Shown here piece after piece: positions 6,122 through 11,371 of a stretch of DNA of 11,371 nucleotides. Origin of the DNA: Spirochaetaceae bacterium (lineage in GTDB: Bacteria > Spirochaetota > Spirochaetia > B11-G9). The position numbers and the translations under genes were made by a program. The notes below the pieces were generated by a model. That model was given only the letters and a program-made list of their open reading frames with translations, had not been told where the DNA came from and made no database searches. The stretch is from positions 1-11,371 of the forward strand of contig DAOVSY010000059.1 in the NCBI GenBank assembly GCA_030633365.1, written 5' to 3'. How positions within the stretch are numbered: position 1 is the first letter of the stretch; every line of letters starts with the position of its first letter.

Positions 6122-7521
6122 AAAAAGATCCCAACAGAGCATTTAGTGCAAAGTTATATTTAGATGAAAAAGTTATAGATGTAAAAATATACAGAGGATC
6201 AAAGTATTCGGTTATAGTAGATTTTGATCAGAAAAATTTGTTCAGGGATGGAACTGTTTTTAGTATGCTTAGTATTGATTTCAGTGATAAAGTCTATGAA
6301 ATTCCTAACTGTCTGTTTATTCTTGAACGTGGAGAACAAACAAAATATTCAGGAAGTCTGATTTTTAAAGAAAATCTTTATGACTTTGATTTTCTCTTTT
6401 TTAATGATCAGATAGTAGATCTTAACACAATTGCTAATGACAGAGAGCTGTTAATGATACAAAAAGATGAAATTAAAGAATCTTTTAAAACATTTACAGC
6501 TAACCTTACCTATGATATGGAATTGTTTCGTCAATTTTTTAACAACATGGATAAACAATTAGCCAGGGAACCGGATTACGTCAAAGAATATGCAATTAAT
6601 ACACTCCTTAATACAGAAGGAGAAAAATTTATATCATTTCTTAAAGAACAGCAGATAAAACTGGAAAATGAAATTGTCAATTTTACAAGAGTAGATCATG
6701 CTAACCATGGTTATTATTTTAGAACACAAATAAGGCATATTATAGATCAATCTGATATTCTAATAATGACCAATGATAAACCCAGGGGATATATTGGTGA
6801 TTCTGAAATGATGAATATGATATATAAGGGCGGCTATGTAGGTAAAACAAGCTATTCTAAAGTTCTGTATAAATTTTCAATCGATCATGATGGGGCTTTA
6901 GCTGTTAGAAACAGACGAAATGTAATTAGTGCCAAGCTACGGGATATCTATTCTGAAAAGAATAAAAAAGAGAAAACCAACATACGTGTTATGTCTGTTG
7001 CCTGTGGCCCTTTTTATGAGCTGGAAGATTTTTTTGCAGATTCAAATGATCTTATCGAAAGTGATTTTGTTCTGCTTGATCAGGATGAACTTGCTCTCAA
7101 AGATGCAAGAAATACTATTCAACAGGTTGAAAAAAGAATAGGCCTTAGATTATCTATACAATTTCTACAGGATTCAATTAGAACTGTTATAAGTGATAAA
7201 AATCTAACTGATAAAATTGGTAAATTCGATTTTATTTATTCTATGGGATTATTCGATTATCTTACCCCTCTTGTAGCTAAAATAGTAATGAAAAAACTGT
7301 TTTCATTGCTTAATCCCGGAGGAATAATACTAATAGGTAATTATCACTTTGAAAATCCTAGTCGATATTATATGGAATACTGGCATGATTGGGTTTTATA
7401 TTACAGAGATGAAGATGATTTCAAACAACTTCTTAAAGGACTGGACGTTGAGAACTATACAATAGACTTTGAAGAAAGTAAAAGTCAGATGTTCTTAACA
7501 GCAGTCAAGGGAAATAAATAA
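6118..7521 (+). CDS. PhcB-like class I SAM-dependent methyltransferase with N-terminal beta domain
   Basis: A 467-residue soluble protein in three parts. Residues 1-95 are beta-rich and roughly PilZ-like in pattern but lack the RxxxR c-di-GMP motif. Residues 120-265 include a helical part and the block NDKPRGYIGDSEMMNMIYKG...AVRNRR (219-267), typical of proteins annotated as extracellular-factor (3-hydroxypalmitate methyl ester) biosynthesis enzymes, such as Ralstonia PhcB. The C-terminal Rossmann fold shows motif I VMSVACGPFYEL (291-302), the acidic strand end LLDQDE (319-324), FDFIYSMGLFDYL (370-382) and LLNPGGIILIGNY (397-409). The family uses S-adenosylmethionine; a fatty-acid substrate here is inference. 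It overlaps the STAS-like gene by 4 nt and touches the phosphatase gene, so translation is probably coupled. That position suggests the partner switch controls it or uses its product. Family call firm, substrate unknown. Confidence 0.8.
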   Translation: MKKDPNRAFSAKLYLDEKVIDVKIYRGSKYSVIVDFDQKNLFRDGTVFSMLSIDFSDKVYEIPNCLFILERGEQTKYSGSLIFKENLYDFDFLFFNDQIVDLNTIANDRELLMIQKDEIKESFKTFTANLTYDMELFRQFFNNMDKQLAREPDYVKEYAINTLLNTEGEKFISFLKEQQIKLENEIVNFTRVDHANHGYYFRTQIRHIIDQSDILIMTNDKPRGYIGDSEMMNMIYKGGYVGKTSYSKVLYKFSIDHDGALAVRNRRNVISAKLRDIYSEKNKKEKTNIRVMSVACGPFYELEDFFADSNDLIESDFVLLDQDELALKDARNTIQQVEKRIGLRLSIQFLQDSIRTVISDKNLTDKIGKFDFIYSMGLFDYLTPLVAKIVMKKLFSLLNPGGIILIGNYHFENPSRYYMEYWHDWVLYYRDEDDFKQLLKGLDVENYTIDFEESKSQMFLTAVKGNK

Positions 7522-8874
7522 ATGCTCGATATTATTATGAATAAGAATGACAAGCAAACAAGTAAGCCAGAGTTAATTGAGAGATTCCAAGTTGGGATTT
7601 TGCACGATTGGGTTAAAACACTTACAGCTTTAGGCCTTTTACTTGTACCAATGTTTATTATTCTGGACTTTGTAACAGCACCTATAGAACTGATGTCTAA
7701 GTTCATTGCCTACCGGGGTATTTCCACAGCTGTTATTCTTATTCAATATATAATTATTAGAAAAACTCAGCCAAGTAAATTATCAATTTTACATGGATAC
7801 ATTATATCTATTACTCTTGGCTTTTCAATATCAATGATGACAGTAGATTTAGGCGGATTCAATTCTCCGTATTATGCAGGATTAATTCTTGTAGTAATTG
7901 GTGTAAACCTGCTACTTCCATGGGGAATGGGTCATTCATCCTTAAATGGAGCAATTATCCTTTTTATCTATATAACCCTCAATTTAGGCAGTCCTGCAAC
8001 ATTTAATTACGTTAATTTAATTAATAATCTATTTTTTCTGATCTCTACAATAATTATAAGTGTAAGTATAAATCATGTTCACACAAAACTAATTAATGAT
8101 CAGTTTTCGTTACGAATTGATTTACGGGAAGCCAGAGATGCCCTTTGGGGAGAAATGCAGATAGCCCGGAAAATTCAGGAGGCTCTTTTACCTGAAAATA
8201 AGAAAGTGAAAGGTTTTTCTATTACAGGGTTTATGAAAACAGCTGATGAAGTTGGTGGTGATTATTATGACATAATTTCTACTGATTTTGATGAACATTG
8301 GGTAAATATGGGAGATGTTTCAGGCCATGGTGTAGAATCCGGTTTAATAACAATGATGGCTCAAACAAGTATTCGCTCAATATTAAATACTAAGAGTGGA
8401 TATACTCCTTCTGATCTATTAGTAAAAATGAATAGAATTATAAAGCATAATATTGATCTCTTAAAAGTAGACAGATACCTTACTTTGGTATCTATTAAAC
8501 TGCTGGAAGATAAAATTCAATATGCCGGCATGCACCTGGATATGATCATCTATCGCAAGTCAAGTAAAACTCTGGAAATAGTAGAAACGGAAGGTACCTG
8601 GGTAGGATTAGTTGATGATATTGAAACCCATCTTATAAATAAAGAAATCCCCTTTATGAAAGGAGATATTCTTCTTCTGTACACAGATGGTGTTACAGAA
8701 GCAATGAATAAAGAAGGGGAACTATTTGGAGAAGATCGCTTACAACAAATATTTTTACTTAATATAAAACTAAAATCTTCCCGACTTATTGAAAAAATAA
8801 TTACTGATATTGAAAGCTTTCAGGAAACTCAAATGGATGATATAGCTTTACTCATTATAAAAAAAGAAAAATAG
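7522..8874 (+). CDS. Six-TM sensor with SpoIIE/RsbU-type PP2C serine phosphatase domain
   Basis: A 450-residue inner-membrane protein. Six hydrophobic segments lie at about 33-51, 62-79, 88-106, 118-134, 141-155 and 165-183, with conserved-looking SPYYAGL (115-121) before TM4. A linker helix (about 186-222, RKIQEALLPEN) leads to a PP2C/SpoIIE domain (about 230-447). Metal-binding acidic motifs are intact: EVGGDYYD (Asp247), GDVSGHG (Asp265), YTDGVTEA (Asp389) and MDDIALLI (Asp439/440). Such enzymes dephosphorylate STAS antagonists, and the STAS-like protein two genes upstream is the obvious substrate. The TM part has no recognised ligand; its six-TM form recalls sensors such as PhcS, CqsS and LqsS, but I cannot show homology. 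ATG 7522 follows the previous stop with no gap, with AAGGGA 9 nt ahead. Its stop is 12 nt from that of the convergent GGDEF-EAL gene. Confidence 0.88.
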   Translation: MLDIIMNKNDKQTSKPELIERFQVGILHDWVKTLTALGLLLVPMFIILDFVTAPIELMSKFIAYRGISTAVILIQYIIIRKTQPSKLSILHGYIISITLGFSISMMTVDLGGFNSPYYAGLILVVIGVNLLLPWGMGHSSLNGAIILFIYITLNLGSPATFNYVNLINNLFFLISTIIISVSINHVHTKLINDQFSLRIDLREARDALWGEMQIARKIQEALLPENKKVKGFSITGFMKTADEVGGDYYDIISTDFDEHWVNMGDVSGHGVESGLITMMAQTSIRSILNTKSGYTPSDLLVKMNRIIKHNIDLLKVDRYLTLVSIKLLEDKIQYAGMHLDMIIYRKSSKTLEIVETEGTWVGLVDDIETHLINKEIPFMKGDILLLYTDGVTEAMNKEGELFGEDRLQQIFLLNIKLKSSRLIEKIITDIESFQETQMDDIALLIIKKEK

Positions 8875-8886
8875 ATAATAGATTTT

Positions 8887-10605
8887 TTACATATGCTTTT
8901 GAGGTAAATTTAAAAGATAATTCTCTATATCATCTGAGGGGATTGGTCGGGAATAAAGAAAGCCCTGAATATAATCACAATCCATAGTGTATAATTCATT
9001 AAGTTGATCACTGTTTTCTATTCCTTCTGCAACAACTTTAAGTCCAAGATCATGAGCCAGATTTATAATAGATTTTATTAATTTAAGGCTTACATCACTT
9101 GAAAGCATATTATCAATAAAGGATTTATCTATTTTTATTATATCCAATGGAAAACTACTAAGGTATGAGAGGGATGAATACCCTGTTCCAAAATCATCAA
9201 GTTCAATAATAATTCCCATTTTTCTAAGTTCTTTCAACTGTCTGATTGCATTTTCATAACTTCTTATAATAGCACCTTCTGTTACTTCTATTGCAAATCT
9301 AGCAGGTAGACAAGTTGACTCTTTAAGAATATTTTTTACAACCATAGAAAAATCTTTTACCATCATAAAATCCTTTGCAGATATATTTATAGCAAATATT
9401 AGATCTTTATATCCTAAAGCCTCATTTTTAGATAAATTAATAATTTTTTCACAAGTACTCTTTATAACCCATTCTGTTAATGATGTAATAATTCCAGTTT
9501 CTTCTGCTACTGGAATAAATTCCATAGGGGAAATAAGACCTCTTTCAGGGTGATTCCACCTAAGAAGGGCCTCAAATGAATAGATTTTCCCTGTGACAAT
9601 ATTAAAAATTGGCTGATAATAGATTACCATTTCATTATTTGTAAGTGCTCTATGCAATTCATTTCCAAGGAACCATCTATGCTGTTCCTTTATAAATGAG
9701 TCATGATCAAAATAGTAGTATTGCCCCTTCCCTCGCATTTTTGCATGATACATAGCTCTATCCGCATTTTGAATAATATCATCAACAGCACTATCTTTTT
9801 TTATCTTGGCTTCAATACCGATACTAACCGAAATAAATATACTATAATTGTCAATATTAAATTCTCTACTGGCTGTTTGTACTATTCTATCTGCAATAAT
9901 ATTTATTTCATCAGGATTAGTAATTCCATCCAATAAAATAATAAATTCGTCACCACCTACCCTGGAGACTGTATCAACAGATCGTACACATTCTTTAAAT
10001 CTATTTGAAACCATTATCAAAATTTTATCACCAGTAGCATGGCCAAAGGAATCATTAACATGCTTAAACCCATCCAGATCCAGAAACAAAAGAGAAAAGC
10101 CATAACTGCTATTCCGGGATACCCTGTTGATTGATTGAAGAATTCGATCTTTCAAATTTATTCTGTTTGGAAGGGAGGTTAATTCATCATAGTAGGCCAT
10201 AAAATCAGTTTTTTTGCTTATTTTTTTCTGTTGTGTGATATCAGAAATTAATCCAACAAACCTAAGAGCATCACCTTTTTCATTCCGAACTATTTGTCCC
10301 TTGTTAGAGAACCATCTAATATCACCATTGGAATGAACACATCTAAACTCAAACATATACCGATTTGAGCTCGTAGATAATAATTTATCCAGTTTTTCCT
10401 TAATAAATATTTGATCATCATTATGAATATAATTTAACCATTTACTAAAACTAATAATCTCTTCTTTACTATCCACTCCAATAAATAACCACCAGTTCAT
10501 TGACAACGATATTACAGAATCCTGTCTAACCCAATCCCATATTGCAGTATACGAACCCTCTATGGCCAGGCTGCAGTTATTTACTTTTTCATCAATAGCA
10601 CACAT
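8887..10605 (-). CDS. PAS-GGDEF-EAL bifunctional c-di-GMP turnover protein
   Basis: A 572-residue soluble protein. A PAS_3-like sensor lies at about 15-127 (IWDW...FEFRCVHSNGDIRWF...GLISDIT). The GGDEF domain (about 133-300) has LDLDGFKHVND and an intact GGDEF at 217-221, with an RxxD inhibitory site (Arg208, Asp211) five residues before it. The EAL domain (about 312-565) has EALLRW (345-350), Asn408, Glu440, DDFGTGYSS (470-478), KIDKSFI (491-497), AEGIE and QGFLYSRP. All residues expected for diguanylate cyclase and phosphodiesterase activity appear present, so it may be a bifunctional enzyme switched by PAS input; the net direction cannot be read from sequence. No heme or flavin ligand can be assigned for the PAS domain. 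ATG 10605 has AAAGG 6 nt ahead and a sigma70-like promoter upstream. It lies downstream of a hybrid histidine kinase on the same strand. Confidence 0.93.
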   Translation of the reverse strand: MCAIDEKVNNCSLAIEGSYTAIWDWVRQDSVISLSMNWWLFIGVDSKEEIISFSKWLNYIHNDDQIFIKEKLDKLLSTSSNRYMFEFRCVHSNGDIRWFSNKGQIVRNEKGDALRFVGLISDITQQKKISKKTDFMAYYDELTSLPNRINLKDRILQSINRVSRNSSYGFSLLFLDLDGFKHVNDSFGHATGDKILIMVSNRFKECVRSVDTVSRVGGDEFIILLDGITNPDEINIIADRIVQTASREFNIDNYSIFISVSIGIEAKIKKDSAVDDIIQNADRAMYHAKMRGKGQYYYFDHDSFIKEQHRWFLGNELHRALTNNEMVIYYQPIFNIVTGKIYSFEALLRWNHPERGLISPMEFIPVAEETGIITSLTEWVIKSTCEKIINLSKNEALGYKDLIFAINISAKDFMMVKDFSMVVKNILKESTCLPARFAIEVTEGAIIRSYENAIRQLKELRKMGIIIELDDFGTGYSSLSYLSSFPLDIIKIDKSFIDNMLSSDVSLKLIKSIINLAHDLGLKVVAEGIENSDQLNELYTMDCDYIQGFLYSRPIPSDDIENYLLNLPQKHM

Positions 10606-10642
10606 ATTTTACCTTTTTCTTTTTCATAAAACTGATATTTAA

Positions 10643-10671
10643 ATTATAAATCATTAAAAGATGTAATACAA
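10643..10671 (-). promoter_or_regulatory. Sigma70-like promoter of the PAS-GGDEF-EAL gene
   Basis: On the minus strand TTGTAT (10671-10666), a 17-nt spacer, and a perfect TATAAT (10648-10643). Transcription would start near 10636, leaving a leader of about 30 nt with AAAGG before ATG 10605. It lies in the 108-nt gap after the histidine kinase stop, so the gene probably has its own promoter. The -35 keeps only TTG, and AT richness raises the chance of a random match. Confidence 0.5.
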
Positions 10672-10713
10672 TTAGATTTATTGCAAATAAATGCTAAAAA
10701 AATATGACATAGA

Positions 10714-11371
10714 TTATTCTACTCCAAGTAGAGAGTCTTTAAGGAACCAATCTAAAGTCTGAAGAAATTTGTCAACATTTAATGGCTTGCTCAGATACTC
10801 ATCAAAAACAGCTTTCCCATACTCGATATATCGGGGTCCTGTTTTATCAGTCAAAGCAATAATAGGAATGACATTAATTTCAGTATCAGCTTTGAATATT
10901 TCGAGTATTTGATAACTGTCGATACTATTCTGGTCTATGTCCATAAATATAATATCGAAGTGGCGTGTCTGCGCCAATTCAAATCCCAATTCTGGAGTAT
11001 GAGAGCTAATAAATTGAATATCTTTCCGCTGATTAATAATTTCTTCCACAAGTTTTATATTAGAAGGATTATCATCAATATAAAGAATAGAATAAAGTGC
11101 ATTTTTATTTTCATAAAGAAGATCAGTATTATTATCTCTTAACCCTTTAAGTGACCTATATTCTTGTAAATGTTCTATTGGAAAATCCACCCAAAAAGTA
11201 CTTCCTTTTCCAATCTCACTAATCATATCAATCTGACCATTCATCAGTTCGACTATACGCTTTGTTAAAGTTAATCCAATACCCGTTCCCTCTATTTCAC
11301 TATTTCCATGATTTAGACGGTTAAATGGTTGAAATATTTCCGATAATTGACCTTTTGGTATCCCATACCCT
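10714..11371 (-). CDS. Hybrid histidine kinase, C-terminal part (HATPase end plus receiver)
   Basis: The frame is open from the window's right edge to TAA 10716-10714, giving 218 visible residues; the Met at 11244 is internal, not a start. Visible residues 1-66 are the end of a HATPase_c domain: GYGIP, IFQPFNRL, the G2 box EGTGIGLTLTKRIVELM, and the closing strand GSTFWVDFPI. After a short linker a receiver domain (about 93-212) has the acidic pair in YIDDN (Asp99-Asp100), phospho-acceptor Asp144 in IIFMDID, Thr174 and Lys195 (LSKPL), so it looks functional. The sensor part and the dimerisation histidine lie outside the window. The protein would phosphorylate its own receiver and pass phosphate to an unseen HPt or act by conformation. 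The next gene on the same strand makes and degrades c-di-GMP; a functional link is possible but inferred from position only. Confidence 0.9.
   Translation of the reverse strand, partial: GYGIPKGQLSEIFQPFNRLNHGNSEIEGTGIGLTLTKRIVELMNGQIDMISEIGKGSTFWVDFPIEHLQEYRSLKGLRDNNTDLLYENKNALYSILYIDDNPSNIKLVEEIINQRKDIQFISSHTPELGFELAQTRHFDIIFMDIDQNSIDSYQILEIFKADTEINVIPIIALTDKTGPRYIEYGKAVFDEYLSKPLNVDKFLQTLDWFLKDSLLGVE

Noticed and set aside
6118..6405. c-di-GMP-binding PilZ domain on the methyltransferase
   Set aside because: The strand pattern is suggestive but the RxxxR and D/NxSxxG motifs are absent, so I do not call PilZ.
8875..8886. Bidirectional terminator between the convergent PP2C and GGDEF-EAL genes
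   Set aside because: Only 12 nt separate the two stops and no hairpin is present; transcription probably runs into the opposite gene.
10680..10730. Terminator after the hybrid kinase: TCTACT-TGG-AGTAGA over the stop region followed by seven T on the minus strand
   Set aside because: The stem is only 6 bp and AT-rich, and the T run begins about 15 nt after it, too far for an intrinsic terminator.
11242..11244. ATG as start of a stand-alone 176-residue response regulator
   Set aside because: The frame continues upstream to the window edge with clear HATPase motifs (GYGIP, EGTGIGLTLTKR), so this Met is inside the G2 region of a hybrid kinase.

Overview
The window is about two-thirds A+T and encodes anaerobe-type iron-sulfur chemistry plus several bacterial signalling proteins. 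A spirochaete, or less likely a clostridial-type anaerobe, would fit. This rests on AT richness, a giant fused 2-hydroxyacyl-CoA dehydratase activase-like protein, and a partner-switching operon of a kind I associate with spirochaetes. No rRNA or other taxonomic marker is present, so the assignment is tentative. I see no tRNA, rRNA, CRISPR array or riboswitch.

Layout. Positions 1-233 hold the 3' end of an unidentified gene on the + strand. A near-perfect palindrome (248-286) separates it from a convergent 1408-residue gene (295-4521, - strand). That gene carries two BcrA/BcrD/HgdC-type ATPase modules, each with its pair of cluster cysteines, fused to DUF2229/HgdB-like dehydratase-type domains. 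Just upstream of its start codon lies a decayed IS1595-like element (about 4551-5139). It has terminal inverted repeats, an extra tandem copy of one end, and a transposase gene (4640-5077) cut to the zinc-ribbon and helix-turn-helix part with no catalytic DDE domain.

Positions 5234-8874 form a tight four-gene operon on the + strand: a GHKL (RsbW-like) ATP-binding protein, a STAS-like antagonist protein, a PhcB-like SAM-dependent methyltransferase with an extra N-terminal beta-rich domain, and a six-TM membrane protein ending in a SpoIIE/RsbU-type PP2C phosphatase. Gaps are 18 nt, a 4-nt ATGA overlap, and 0 nt, so co-expression and coupling are likely. The kinase/antagonist/phosphatase trio is the classical partner switch. 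The unusual part is the methyltransferase in the middle, which resembles enzymes that make the diffusible signal 3-hydroxypalmitate methyl ester. I infer a membrane-sensed switch that either controls this enzyme or responds to its product.

Positions 8887-11371 (- strand) encode a PAS-GGDEF-EAL protein with both c-di-GMP synthesis and breakdown motifs intact, and upstream of it the C-terminal part of a hybrid histidine kinase (HATPase plus receiver) that runs off the window. The right-hand 6 kb is therefore a signalling cluster: partner switching, c-di-GMP turnover and phosphorelay side by side.
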